Part shown: in pieces, positions 53,234 through 63,065 of the stretch
How the letters are laid out: every line of letters starts with the position of its first letter
Numbering within the stretch: position 1 is the first letter of the stretch
Source: Bacteroides helcogenes P 36-108
GTDB taxonomy: Bacteria; Bacteroidota; Bacteroidia; Bacteroidales; Bacteroidaceae
Reading direction: 5' to 3'
Assembly (NCBI RefSeq): GCF_000186225.1
Contig: NC_014933.1
Location: 1,550,001-1,614,000, forward strand
Length of the DNA stretch: 64,000 bases
Notes under the pieces: generated by a model
The model's input: only the letters and a program-made list of their open reading frames with translations
Told to the model about the DNA's origin: nothing
Database searches by the model: none
Translations under genes and position numbers: made by a program

Positions 53234-54070
53234 TTATTGTTGATTAATTGTAATCCCGATGCGTCCAAGCCAACTGACGAGGTCGTCGTGTGAGTTGTTG
53301 GCCGATGAAGAACCTATGCGAAGGCTTTCCGGAAAATTTGCTTCGGGACAAAGCCGGCGGGCATCGGTTATCGTACCGGACATTCCGCTACTGGCACTTG
53401 TACAGAATAAAGCTATCTTCTTTCCGGACAGTTTGGAAGCATGACTATGAAGGAAAGACTGCATCGGGGTAGCCATGCGGCTGTACCAGAGAGGGTAGCC
53501 GATAAACACGACATCATAATCCTCGAAACTTTCCACATTAGTATTGATGGCCGGATAGGTTCCCTGATTGTCTATTGCATTGAGTTCTTGTTGTCCCACG
53601 GTCAGCATCGTGTTATAATCTGTTGTATAAGGGGCAGTCGGCGTGATTTTCACAATATCCCCTCCTGCAATAGAGTGCAGTTCATTGGCAACTGCCTCCG
53701 TATGATTGCTCCATGTATAATAGACCACCAGATAACGTCCGTTTCCTGTCGGCTGAGATACAGGTTCGAATTTGGCTTGTAACTGAACGTTTCTTGCAGG
53801 CATCACAAATGTATAAGTAGTTTCAGCAGAGAGAAGGTTTGAGTCTTCATACCATCCGCTGAAAGAAAAACCATCGTCAGCAGTAGCAGTTACGCTTACC
53901 GATTCTTCCGCTTTGTATGATGTCCGTTCGCTTGCCGCTGTGCCACCTTCAGTGGCAGAAGCGGTAAGGGTATAAGTTCTTTCAGGCTCATTATCGCTGC
54001 TACTTGAACAGGATCCTATTACGCCGACAAGCAGTGCCAATGCAAGGCTCTTTAATTTCTGTATTTTCAT
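53234..54070 (-). CDS. Flavodoxin-domain lipoprotein with a bacterial repeat domain
   Basis: 278 residues. A lipoprotein signal (LKSLALALLVGVIGSCSSSSD, lipobox Cys near 21) is followed by an InlB-type beta repeat (TLTASATEGGTAASERTSY..., with FSGWYEDSN, about 32-103). A flavodoxin-like domain starts at LVVYYTWSNHTEAVANEL (FMN phosphate-loop region). The YDVVFIGYPLWYSRMATPM segment is typical of flavodoxins. FMN binding outside the cytoplasm is unusual; it may act in periplasmic redox. It heads the unit with the cupin and the broken aldo/keto reductase. Confidence 0.85.
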   Translation of the reverse strand: MKIQKLKSLALALLVGVIGSCSSSSDNEPERTYTLTASATEGGTAASERTSYKAEESVSVTATADDGFSFSGWYEDSNLLSAETTYTFVMPARNVQLQAKFEPVSQPTGNGRYLVVYYTWSNHTEAVANELHSIAGGDIVKITPTAPYTTDYNTMLTVGQQELNAIDNQGTYPAINTNVESFEDYDVVFIGYPLWYSRMATPMQSFLHSHASKLSGKKIALFCTSASSGMSGTITDARRLCPEANFPESLRIGSSSANNSHDDLVSWLGRIGITINQQ

Positions 54071-54110
54071 GTTTTCTCTTTTTTGATTTATAACATTGTT
54101 TTAGCCGGGT

Positions 54111-54118
54111 CAAAATTA
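54111..54118 (-). promoter_or_regulatory. -7 box of the flavodoxin-cupin unit
   Basis: TAATTTTG on the - strand, 41 bases before the flavodoxin start codon. Confidence 0.4.
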
Positions 54119-54304
54119 TGGAGTTCCTATCAATTGATTGCTATACCTATTACTGAACGATTGACCTTTTTTACGGATTCTGTATTTTGTCGTATCGTAT
54201 TCATTGTGAATTTATTGCTTTTACTTCAAAATAAACTAAAAAGCACTTCCCCAAGCACTATTTTCCGTATCACTGCATTTTATGTCTTTGTTTACTAAGA
54301 ATTA

Positions 54305-54372
54305 ATCGTCCCATATCTGTTTTCTTTTCGTCCGACAACTGTGGGACGAAAAGAAAACAGATATGGGACGAT
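54305..54372. repeat. 29-bp perfect inverted repeat
   Basis: Arms 54305-54333 and 54344-54372 are exact complements with a 10-base loop. The 11-mer CTGTGGGACGA (54339-54349) recurs exactly at 54383-54393. No T-run follows on either side, so it is not a usual terminator. It lies in the 535-base gap between divergent units (54071-54605), which otherwise holds only the two promoter boxes. Confidence 0.88.
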
Positions 54373-54541
54373 AATTTAACGGCTGTGGGACGATTGGCTC
54401 TTAGTAAGGAAAATATTAGTTTCTTAGGGTGGCAGAAATTAATCGCCGAAGCGGTGAAGATAGTTTTTTGAATCAAGCAGGAAAAGTTTCTTTTGAAGGT
54501 GTGTCTCAACCTTTCTTTTTTCAAAAAATTATCATTAAAAG

Positions 54542-54549
54542 TACGTTTG
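54542..54549 (+). promoter_or_regulatory. -7 box of the alpha-2-macroglobulin gene
   Basis: TACGTTTG matches TAnnTTTG, 56 bases before the start codon; no clear -33 element. Confidence 0.45.
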
Positions 54550-54605
54550 TTTAAACTTAATTCGTTTCCTTTGTCTTTAATACAAAGACTAACAACCGAA
54601 TAGCG

Positions 54606-57600
54606 ATGAAGAAATTTCAAGGATTTTGTGCCATGCTGTTGTTGCTGGCTGTTTTCGGACTCCCGGCATTGCGTGCGCAATCGTATGACAAATTGTGGAA
54701 ACAAGTGGAACAGGCTCAGAAAAAGAGCCTGCCACAGACTGTAATAAAGCTGACCGGTGAAATATACCGGAAAGGGGAAAGAGAGCAGAATGCTCCGCAA
54801 ATGTTGAAGGCGTATATGTGCCGGAAAACTTATAGGACGGGATTGACTCCGGACAGCCTGTATGCCGACCTGAAGGCGATGGAGCGTTGGGCGCAGTCGG
54901 AGAAGGATCCGGTGAATAAGGCAATCTTGCATTCACTGCTGGCGCATGAGTACGCTGATGTCATGCGGAGTAATCGTCGTGCTCTGCTGTCGCGCACAGA
55001 CCTGGATGTGGATGAGGTTCCCGGTGATGTCCGAGAATGGAGCATCGGCCAGTTTGTGGGCAAGATAGACGAAGAGATTCGCGCATCCTTGCAGAATCCG
55101 GCCGGTTTGCTTGCAGCCTCTGCGGAGAAGTATGTGCCTTTTTCTGTTCTGGAAGACGGCAGCCGTTTTTACCGGCATGACATGTATCATTTGCTGGCGA
55201 GACGCGCCGTCTCTGCCTACGAAGATCTGGATGGGTTCAACGTGGATACTCTGATGCTTGCCCGGATCGATGCAATCTATCAGAATATGATAAATACCTA
55301 CCGGCATCGTGCCGGTTCGGAAGATGCCGTAATAATCTGTTCGCTTGATTATTGTGATTGGAAAATTGCGGGCGGTGTCGGCAATGGGCTCTATCCGGCC
55401 GTGAGGACGGGGAAAGAGCAGGCTGACAAAGAGTATTTCCGGGCATTGAATGATTTGATAAAAGAATTCGGTGACCGCGAAGTATGTGCTGAAGTTTATA
55501 TAAAGAAAGCATCCTGGCTGCGTGACGGTACGCAGGGGCGTAGTGTCAGCGAAGCGCTGAAAGTTTGCGATGAAGGACTGAAACGCTATCCGGCCTATAA
55601 GCGCATCGATGAACTGAAGAACATTCGCGGGCAGATATTGCAACCGGAGCTTTTCGTAACTATGCGTGAAAGCGGATATCCCGGCGAATCGGTGGATGTG
55701 AACGTCAATTTCCGTAACTTGTCCGGTTTTACGCTGAATCTGTATGCCACCACGTTGAGTGAAGTGTCTTGGATGGATCATGGCATCAATAAAGATACTT
55801 ACAGGAAGTATGCTCGGAAGCTGTCTTCCACACACTTTGCTTTGCAGCCGTTGCCGGGAAGGGACAAGTTACCCCAAGATGTGCCTTATCTTTCTTCGGA
55901 CACGGTGTTTAAGTTCAGTATTCCTCAGGAAACGGGTGTATATATCCTTCAGGTGGTGTCTGATGCGGAGAATGCCCGCACCGACGATCATTTCTTGGTA
56001 TCTACCCGCTTCAAGGTGCTTACATTGAACTTGGGAGACGGGCGTACGGAAGTTGTCACCCTGGATGCTTCTACCGGTCAGCCCATTGCCGAGGCGAAAG
56101 TCAGTTTCTATTCTTCCTATGGCACACGGAACCCGAAACTTTTGGCGGAGGCGGTGACAGATGCCGGTGGAAAGGCTGTACTGCCCTGGCAGGCGGGAAT
56201 CCACAGCTATGTGGCACGTAAGGGCAAAGATACTGCCATGATGCCGCAGTCTGTATATATGAGTCGTGAGTATGACAATGGCACAGATGCCGATCGGAGG
56301 CAGGTGGCGCTGTTGACTGATAGGTCGCTCTATCGCCCCGGACAGACTGTCTATGTGAAGGGAATAGCCTATCGGCAAAACAAGGATAGTGCCCGTGTGC
56401 AGGAAGGGGTGGATTATGAAGTAGCTCTGCTGGATGCCAACCGGAAGGAGATTGCCGCCAAGAGAGTGCGGACCAACGACTTCGGTTCCTTCACGACTGA
56501 GTTTGTACTTCCGTCAGCTTGCCTGAACGGTGTGTTCAGCGTGCAGACCAAAGATTCACGGTCGTCTGTTTCTTTCAGAGTGGAAGAATACAAGCGGCCC
56601 GGTTTTGAAATAACTTTCACTCCGGTTTCGGAAGCTTATCGGTTAGGCGACAAAGTGGTATTGAAAGGAAATGTGAAAGCTTTCAACGGGATGACGGTGC
56701 AGAATGTGCCGCTGGCCTATACCGTAACCCGCCGTAATCCGAGACCGAGTTATTGGAATAGTACCGAGAAACCGCTGCTTGCCGATACTATATCGCTGAA
56801 TGCCGATGGTGATTTTTTCATTCCTTTGACTTTGGATGCATCGGCCGAGAATACAGGCAGATTCGGATATGTATATACATATAATATAGAAGCCGCTGTG
56901 ACGGATGAAGCCGGTGAAACACAAACAGCTTCCTACAATCTGTTGGCAGGATCTGATGCCTATTTGTTCGATGTCCGGTTGCCTCAGTACATCTGTAAGG
57001 AAGACAGCATGTCTTTCACCTTTGGAGTGAGCAACAGGTTAAACATCCCTTTGAAGGTGAAAGGCATTTACCGCCTCTATCCGCTTGCTGATATAAAGGC
57101 GGAAAAAACAGCAGACGCCAAACGCCCTGTACTGGAAGGTGAATTTGTCGCCAATCAGCTTCAGGATTTCGCTTCCTGGAGTAAGCTGCCTTCGGGCAAA
57201 TATCGTCTGGAGCTTTCTGTCCGTGACAGCTTGGGACATGAGGAGAATAGCGGAGAATATGCTGTAAACGGTTTCTTGCTTTTCTCAAAAGGTGATGCAC
57301 GTCCGGCTGCATTTACGGACTTCTTCTATCATGAAGAAAATGAGGAATTCGATACAGGGCATCCTGCCGTTTTTTTATTGGGCACTTCTTATCGGGATGC
57401 CTATGTACTGATGGATGTTTTCTGTGACCGTAAGCGCATTGAAAGCCGCGTGTTGCAGTTGAATGATACCATCTTGCGTATGGAATATCCTTATAAAGAA
57501 GCGTATGGCGATGGCGTCACTCTGCTTTTCTGTTTTGTGAAAGGCGGTGAGATGTACAGCCGGCAAATTTATCTGAAGAAACGGAAGCCCGAACGCACTC

Positions 57601-60470
57601 TCCTCATGAAATGGGAAGTGTTCCGCGACCGTTTGCGTCCGGGGCAGGAGGAGGAATGGAAACTTGCCATCAAGACACCTCAAGGTATGCCTGCCGACGC
57701 CGAAATGCTGGCAACCATGTACGATGCTTCATTGGATAAGATTTATAACCGCAGTCAGCTTTTGCAGGTGTTCTATCCGAGTGCTCTTTACGGTGCTTTT
57801 CGGAGGACAAGTCATTATGACGCTAATCGTTTCTCAATATATTTCCCTTTGAAGACTTGGAAGATACCGGTATGGGCATTTGATTATTTTTATTCTCCCT
57901 ATAATGCAGTGATGGAAATGGCGGGAGCTGTATCGGATGGCGTTCTGATGGAAACACCCGTCATGGGGCGCGGCAGTGTGGCTTTGAGATTGCAAGGAAA
58001 GGCTAATGGGATAGAGACCGCAAAAGCAGAGACGCCGTTTGTGCCTGCCGCCGAGTCCGGCGGACAGCTTGCGATGGTTGAAGACCGGGAAGTGGCTGAT
58101 GTTGTTTTTGAGGAAGAAATGATACCTGTTGGCGGTGAGCAGATGTCCGGCCTTCGCACCAATTTTGCTGAGACGGCCTTCTTCTATCCCCAGCTTCGTA
58201 CCAATGCTCAGGGAGAGGTCGCTTTCTCCTTCACGATGCCCCAAAGTCTTACACGTTGGAATTTCTGCGGCTACTCGCATACCAGAGACATGATGACAGG
58301 AATGCTTGGTGCTGCTGCGGTCACTGCCAAAGAATTTATGCTGACTCCGAATATGCCCCGTTTTATTCGTGTGGGGGATAAGACGCAGATAGCTGCTTCC
58401 ATTGCCAATCTGACAGGGAAAACGGTACAAGGTGCGGTTACGTTCACTCTTTTCGACCCTGTGACAGAAAAGACAGTCTCTACTCAGAAGCAGAAATTTA
58501 CCGTAAAAGCAGGAAAGACTGCCTCTGTCAACTTCCATCTTGATGTAACCGACCGCTATGATTTGCTTGGTGTCCGTATGATTGCCGATGGAGGTACGTT
58601 CAGTGACGGAGAGCAACATTTGCTGCCTGTCTTGAGTGACAAGGAGTATCTTACGGAGACTGTTGCCATGCCTGTTCGCGGTGAGCAGATCCGTACTTTT
58701 GCATTGGACAGCCTCTTTAACCGTAACAGCCGTACGGCAACCGACCGTCGTCTGACAGTGGAGTTTACAGGTAATCCGGCGTGGTATGCCGTGCAGGCAT
58801 TGCCGGTATTGAGCCTGCCTACAGGTGATAATGCTATTTCGTGGGCTACGGCTTACTATGCCAATAGTCTGGCCGGCTTTATTGCCAACAGCCAACCGCG
58901 TATCAAGTCGGTATTCAATCGCTGGAAGCTGGCAGGTGTCACGAAAGAGGATTTCCTCAGCCGGTTGGAGAAAAATCAGGATGTAAAGAATATCTTGCTT
59001 GACGAATCCCCTTGGCTGCTCGAAGCTACTACCGAGACCGAACGGCAAGCTCGCATTGCTACGCTGTTTGATCTTAACCAATTGAATGGGCGTAATTTGT
59101 CTGCACTCACCAAGTTGAAAGAATTACAAGGTGAAGATGGTGGATGGAGTTGGTACAAAGGCATGTACAGCAGCCTGCATATCACTGATTATATCACGGA
59201 ATTGCTTGTGCGCCTTTCTGCCATGACTAAAGAAAAACAACCTTCAGAAATAGTTGAAATGAAAAGGAAAGCTTTCGGTTACATCAACAAGGAAGCTTTG
59301 GCCGAATATCATAACCTTCGTAAAGCCGAAAATAACGGTGCGAAATATCCGGTACTTTCAAATGCGGCCATGAAGTATCTATATCTGATTGCTCTCAGCG
59401 GTGAAAAAGTGCCGGCAGAAAACCAGGCGGCTTATCGCTACTTCTTGTCTAAGGTGGGCAACAATCTTGAAAACGGCACGATGATAACTAAAGCGCAGTC
59501 CGCCGCAATCTTGAAAGCTGCGGGTCGCACTGCCGAAGCGGATGAATTCATCGCTTCCCTCAAAGAACATTTGGTGCAGACTGATGAAATGGGAGCTTAT
59601 TTTGCTTTCCATGCCGATCCTTACAGTTGGGGCATGCAATCTGTTACTGCTCATGTGGAGGTCATGGAAGCTCTGCACAGGGCAGGCGGAAATGATGTCT
59701 TGATGGAAGAAATGAAGCTTTGGCTGTTGAAACAGAAACAGACTGCCGGCTGGAATTCTCCGGTGGCTACCGCAGATGCCGTTTATGCGCTGCTTTGTCA
59801 GGGTAGTGACTTGCTGGAAAACCGTGGGGACGTACGTATAACTTTAGGCAATAAGGTTCTTGAAACCTTGTCGCCGGCAAAAACTATAATTCCCGAACTG
59901 GGTTATGTAAGGGAAACCTTTACGCAAGACAATCCTGAATTGAAGGTTAAGTCTATCACCGTGGAGAAACGGGATGCCGGAATTGCCTGGGGAGCTGTTT
60001 ATGCCCAATATTTGTCGCCGGTAACCGAAGTAAAGCAGCAGGGGAGGGAATTAAACATTGAAAAGAAACTGTACGTTGAACGTGTGGCGACAGATGGCAA
60101 GAAATCCTTGCAGTCGGTTGCCGGCATTGCAGGATTGTCTGTTGGGGACAAGGTCGTTTCACGCCTCACCATCAGCCTTGACCGTGCTATGGATTTCATT
60201 CAGTTGAAAGACCGGAGCGCCGCTTGTTTTGAACCGGTAGGCTCACTTTCCGGTTATCGCTGGAGCAACGGTTTCGGCTATTATGTGGAAGTGGAAGATG
60301 CCGCGACCAACTTCTTCTTCGATCACTTGGATAAGGGAGTATATGTGTTGGAACATAGCTACCGCATAGCCCGTGGCGGAACGTATCAGGTAGGATTGGC
60401 TACCATACAGTGTGCCTATGCTCCGGAATATGCTTCGCATTCGGCAGGTGGAACGGTAGCTATTAAGTAA
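54606..60470 (+). CDS. Alpha-2-macroglobulin family protein lacking the thioester
   Basis: 1954 residues, exported (signal MKKFQGFCAMLLLLAVFGLPALRAQ). Helical repeats occupy the N-terminal ~350 residues. MG domains follow, including LTDRSLYRPGQTVYVKGIAYRQ, then the A2M core (LRTNFAETAFFYPQLRTNAQGEV) and a terpenoid-cyclase-like helical domain. The position of the usual CxEQ thioester (near residue 1405) reads PTGDNAISWA, so it cannot trap proteases by thioester chemistry. It is probably a periplasmic or surface protease-inhibitor-like protein of the Bacteroidetes type. It precedes the DUF1573 gene by 73 bases. Confidence 0.92.
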   Translation: MKKFQGFCAMLLLLAVFGLPALRAQSYDKLWKQVEQAQKKSLPQTVIKLTGEIYRKGEREQNAPQMLKAYMCRKTYRTGLTPDSLYADLKAMERWAQSEKDPVNKAILHSLLAHEYADVMRSNRRALLSRTDLDVDEVPGDVREWSIGQFVGKIDEEIRASLQNPAGLLAASAEKYVPFSVLEDGSRFYRHDMYHLLARRAVSAYEDLDGFNVDTLMLARIDAIYQNMINTYRHRAGSEDAVIICSLDYCDWKIAGGVGNGLYPAVRTGKEQADKEYFRALNDLIKEFGDREVCAEVYIKKASWLRDGTQGRSVSEALKVCDEGLKRYPAYKRIDELKNIRGQILQPELFVTMRESGYPGESVDVNVNFRNLSGFTLNLYATTLSEVSWMDHGINKDTYRKYARKLSSTHFALQPLPGRDKLPQDVPYLSSDTVFKFSIPQETGVYILQVVSDAENARTDDHFLVSTRFKVLTLNLGDGRTEVVTLDASTGQPIAEAKVSFYSSYGTRNPKLLAEAVTDAGGKAVLPWQAGIHSYVARKGKDTAMMPQSVYMSREYDNGTDADRRQVALLTDRSLYRPGQTVYVKGIAYRQNKDSARVQEGVDYEVALLDANRKEIAAKRVRTNDFGSFTTEFVLPSACLNGVFSVQTKDSRSSVSFRVEEYKRPGFEITFTPVSEAYRLGDKVVLKGNVKAFNGMTVQNVPLAYTVTRRNPRPSYWNSTEKPLLADTISLNADGDFFIPLTLDASAENTGRFGYVYTYNIEAAVTDEAGETQTASYNLLAGSDAYLFDVRLPQYICKEDSMSFTFGVSNRLNIPLKVKGIYRLYPLADIKAEKTADAKRPVLEGEFVANQLQDFASWSKLPSGKYRLELSVRDSLGHEENSGEYAVNGFLLFSKGDARPAAFTDFFYHEENEEFDTGHPAVFLLGTSYRDAYVLMDVFCDRKRIESRVLQLNDTILRMEYPYKEAYGDGVTLLFCFVKGGEMYSRQIYLKKRKPERTLLMKWEVFRDRLRPGQEEEWKLAIKTPQGMPADAEMLATMYDASLDKIYNRSQLLQVFYPSALYGAFRRTSHYDANRFSIYFPLKTWKIPVWAFDYFYSPYNAVMEMAGAVSDGVLMETPVMGRGSVALRLQGKANGIETAKAETPFVPAAESGGQLAMVEDREVADVVFEEEMIPVGGEQMSGLRTNFAETAFFYPQLRTNAQGEVAFSFTMPQSLTRWNFCGYSHTRDMMTGMLGAAAVTAKEFMLTPNMPRFIRVGDKTQIAASIANLTGKTVQGAVTFTLFDPVTEKTVSTQKQKFTVKAGKTASVNFHLDVTDRYDLLGVRMIADGGTFSDGEQHLLPVLSDKEYLTETVAMPVRGEQIRTFALDSLFNRNSRTATDRRLTVEFTGNPAWYAVQALPVLSLPTGDNAISWATAYYANSLAGFIANSQPRIKSVFNRWKLAGVTKEDFLSRLEKNQDVKNILLDESPWLLEATTETERQARIATLFDLNQLNGRNLSALTKLKELQGEDGGWSWYKGMYSSLHITDYITELLVRLSAMTKEKQPSEIVEMKRKAFGYINKEALAEYHNLRKAENNGAKYPVLSNAAMKYLYLIALSGEKVPAENQAAYRYFLSKVGNNLENGTMITKAQSAAILKAAGRTAEADEFIASLKEHLVQTDEMGAYFAFHADPYSWGMQSVTAHVEVMEALHRAGGNDVLMEEMKLWLLKQKQTAGWNSPVATADAVYALLCQGSDLLENRGDVRITLGNKVLETLSPAKTIIPELGYVRETFTQDNPELKVKSITVEKRDAGIAWGAVYAQYLSPVTEVKQQGRELNIEKKLYVERVATDGKKSLQSVAGIAGLSVGDKVVSRLTISLDRAMDFIQLKDRSAACFEPVGSLSGYRWSNGFGYYVEVEDAATNFFFDHLDKGVYVLEHSYRIARGGTYQVGLATIQCAYAPEYASHSAGGTVAIK

Positions 60471-60510
60471 TTTGCGTTCTTCTATTTTAGGTACTCTCAT
60501 TGAAAACCCT

Positions 60511-60518
60511 TATTTTTG
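60511..60518 (+). promoter_or_regulatory. -7 box of the DUF1573 gene
   Basis: TATTTTTG, 25 bases before the start codon. The gene may also be read from the alpha-2-macroglobulin transcript. Confidence 0.4.
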
Positions 60519-60543
60519 TGCAGCCAATTTAGAAATAAAATAA

Positions 60544-61617
60544 ATGAAACGCATCTTTACTACTTTATACACACTTGCTGCCGTGGCATTGGCAGCCGTG
60601 GCTCAGTCACGTTTTACCTCCAACACCGAGATGTACAGTTTCGGTCAGATTGAATGGAAGCAGCCGGTGACGGCGCAATACACCATAACCAATACGGGTG
60701 ACCAACCTCTGGTGCTTACGGAGGTGGAGCCGGATTGCGCCTGCTCTGTGGCTCAATGGACCAAAAGCCCTATTGCCCCGGGAGCGAAAGGAGTTGTCAA
60801 TGTCACGTTCGATGCGGAAGCATTGGGGCATTTCCAAAAGTCGGTAGCAATACACACTAATGCACAGCCTCATCTGGTTTACTTGAAGTTCAACGGGGAA
60901 GTGGTACGGGCAATCAAGGATTTTACCCGGACACACCCGTACCTGATCGGACAGATACGCATTGATAAGAACAGCCTTGACTTTCCGGATATGCAGCATG
61001 GTGAACATCCAACGATGCATATAGGTGTGGTCAATCTTTCCGAACGCCCATACGAGCCGGTCCTGATGCACCTGCCGCCTTATTTGCAAATGGAAGCCAA
61101 GCCCAATGTGCTTCAGAAAGGAGAAAAAGGTATCATCACGTTGACTTTGAATTCAGAGAAGCTGACCGATTTAGGCTTGACACAGGCATCGGTCTATCTG
61201 GCGCGTTTTGCCGGAGACAAGGTAGGGGATGAAAATGAAATCCCTGTTTCTGCCGTTCTCTTGCCGGATTTCTCCGGCATGACTGCCACGGAAAAGGCGA
61301 ACGCACCCGTTATTGACCTTTCAGCCAAAGAGATTGACATGAGCGATGTATTGGCTAAGAAATCGAAGGCCCGGCAAGATATTGCCATAACCAATAAGGG
61401 ACATGCTCCTTTGCAGATAAACAAGTTGCAGGTATTCCATCCGGCAGTAGGCGTCAACCTGAAGAAAAGTGTGTTGCAACCCGGTGAAAGTACCCGCCTC
61501 CGTGTGACAGTAGAAAAGAAAAATATAGGCAAGAAGCGCCGCCATTTACGTTTGTTGATTATAACGAATGATCCGATGCAGCCCAAAGTGGAAATCAATA
61601 TAAAGGCAAAACAGTAG
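60544..61617 (+). CDS. DUF1573 domain protein
   Basis: 357 residues with a signal peptide (MKRIFTTLYTLAAVALAAVAQ). It has repeated immunoglobulin-like DUF1573 domains: the first (about 25-120) has YTITNTGDQPLVLTEVEPDCACSVAQW; the last (about 265-350) has IAITNKGHAPLQINKLQ and IITNDPMQPKVEINI. The extracytoplasmic Ig-like domains suggest a structural or binding role; none is known. It lies between the alpha-2-macroglobulin gene and meaB. Confidence 0.9.
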   Translation: MKRIFTTLYTLAAVALAAVAQSRFTSNTEMYSFGQIEWKQPVTAQYTITNTGDQPLVLTEVEPDCACSVAQWTKSPIAPGAKGVVNVTFDAEALGHFQKSVAIHTNAQPHLVYLKFNGEVVRAIKDFTRTHPYLIGQIRIDKNSLDFPDMQHGEHPTMHIGVVNLSERPYEPVLMHLPPYLQMEAKPNVLQKGEKGIITLTLNSEKLTDLGLTQASVYLARFAGDKVGDENEIPVSAVLLPDFSGMTATEKANAPVIDLSAKEIDMSDVLAKKSKARQDIAITNKGHAPLQINKLQVFHPAVGVNLKKSVLQPGESTRLRVTVEKKNIGKKRRHLRLLIITNDPMQPKVEINIKAKQ

Positions 61618-61653
61618 CAACTGCCGACTGCCTGTTACTAAAAAAAGATTATC

Positions 61654-62751
61654 ATGGAACATCCAGAGAATAACGAAGCATACAAGGGCTTGGCTGTCAA
61701 TGCAGGCATTGAGCAACCGTCATCTGTCAATCCTTATCTGAAACGGCGTAGCAGGAAACGTCAGCTTTCCGTGGCAGAATATGTGGATGGTATTGTGAAA
61801 GGCAATGTTACAATACTGAGTCAGGCCGTGACGCTGGTAGAAAGCGTGAAGCCGGAGCATCAGGCCATAGCACAGGAAGTGATAGAGAAATGTCTGCCTT
61901 ATTCGGGTAACTCTATCCGTGTGGGCATCAGTGGTGTACCCGGAGCAGGCAAGAGTACCTCTATTGATGTTTTCGGCCTGCATGTTCTTGATAAGTATGA
62001 CGGCAAGTTGGCGGTTCTTGCCATTGATCCCAGCAGCGAACGTAGCAAAGGAAGTATTCTTGGCGATAAGACACGCATGGAGAAACTTTCCGTTCACCCC
62101 AAATCATTTATTCGGCCCAGCCCGTCGGCAGGCTCGTTGGGAGGAGTGGCCCGCAAAACACGTGAAACGATTGTGCTGTGCGAAGCTGCCGGCTTTGACA
62201 AGATATTCGTGGAAACGGTGGGAGTGGGTCAAAGTGAGACAGCCGTTCATTCTATGGTGGATTTTTTCTTGCTTATCCAACTTGCCGGCACGGGTGACGA
62301 ACTGCAAGGCATCAAGCGTGGTATTATGGAGATGGCAGATGGCATTGTCATCAATAAGGCAGATGGGGATAATCTGGAGCGTGCCAAGTTGGCGGCTTCA
62401 CAATTCCGCAGTGCCTTGCACCTTTTCCCTGCTCCGGAAAGTGGATGGACGCCTCAGGTGCTTACCTATTCGGGCTTCTATAATCTGGGAGTGAAAGAAA
62501 TCTGGGACATGGTTTATAAGTATGTGGATTTCGTGAAGGATAACGGTTATTTTGAATATCGTCGCAACGAGCAAAGCAAATACTGGATGTATGAAACGAT
62601 TAACGAGCAACTTCGTGACAGTTTCTATCATAATCCGGAGATAGAAGTTATGCTGACTGATAAGGAAAATCAGGTGTTGCAGGGCAATCTGACCTCTTTT
62701 GTAGCAGCCAAGAACCTGCTTGACACTTATTTTGCCGGATTGAAAAAATAA
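61654..62751 (+). CDS. meaB: Methylmalonyl-CoA mutase-associated GTPase MeaB
   Basis: 365 residues. The P-loop GVPGAGKST (around 90-98), the switch region DPSSERSKGSILGDKTRM, VETVGVGQSE and the guanine-specificity motif NKADGDN all fit the MeaB/ArgK G3E family. It is a chaperone that loads and protects B12 in methylmalonyl-CoA mutase on the succinate-propionate route. The mutase genes mutA/mutB are not in the window. It follows DUF1573 by 36 bases. Confidence 0.95.
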   Translation: MEHPENNEAYKGLAVNAGIEQPSSVNPYLKRRSRKRQLSVAEYVDGIVKGNVTILSQAVTLVESVKPEHQAIAQEVIEKCLPYSGNSIRVGISGVPGAGKSTSIDVFGLHVLDKYDGKLAVLAIDPSSERSKGSILGDKTRMEKLSVHPKSFIRPSPSAGSLGGVARKTRETIVLCEAAGFDKIFVETVGVGQSETAVHSMVDFFLLIQLAGTGDELQGIKRGIMEMADGIVINKADGDNLERAKLAASQFRSALHLFPAPESGWTPQVLTYSGFYNLGVKEIWDMVYKYVDFVKDNGYFEYRRNEQSKYWMYETINEQLRDSFYHNPEIEVMLTDKENQVLQGNLTSFVAAKNLLDTYFAGLKK

Positions 62752-62783
62752 ACAACCGGAATTTCAAGGGGGATTGCAGGAGA

Positions 62784-62930
62784 TTATGGCACTTCCCCTT
62801 CCTGTTCCAAGTCTTTGCGTGATTTGCTTTGCGTAACGATATATACTCCTGAAAATACCAAAGCGATAGCTATCCCCTTTTGCATCGTAAAAGTGCCCAT
62901 GCCTAAGATTATAGCAACGGTGGAGGCAGG
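62784..62930 (-). pseudogene. C-terminal remnant of an EamA/DMT transporter
   Basis: A 48-codon frame on the - strand reads like the last helix of a drug/metabolite transporter: VAIILGMGTFTMQKGIAIAL followed by SGVYIVTQSKSRKDLEQE and a stop. An in-frame stop (62931-62933) and loss of similarity lie just upstream, and the other transporter helices are absent. It fills most of the 314-base gap after meaB. Confidence 0.7.
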
Positions 62931-62998
62931 TCATGGACAATCCGAAGATATAGACTCTTTGGTTGAAAAACATTTATACGTAGTTATATGTGAATATA

Positions 62999-63030
62999 TT
63001 TGTTCTTCCTTTCAATTTATTTTATATTTG
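62999..63030 (+). promoter_or_regulatory. Promoter of the gene at 63066
   Basis: -33 TTTG (62999-63002) and -7 TATATTTG (63023-63030), 20 bp apart, fully match the Bacteroides consensus. The start codon lies about 28 bases after the predicted start. Confidence 0.75.
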
Positions 63031-63065
63031 TGGCATAGTGGCAGAATGTGCAAATTGTCTATATT

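Noticed and set aside
57834..59081. 415-codon - strand frame within the alpha-2-macroglobulin gene
   Set aside because: Shadow of a real coding frame; no domains and implausible residue composition.
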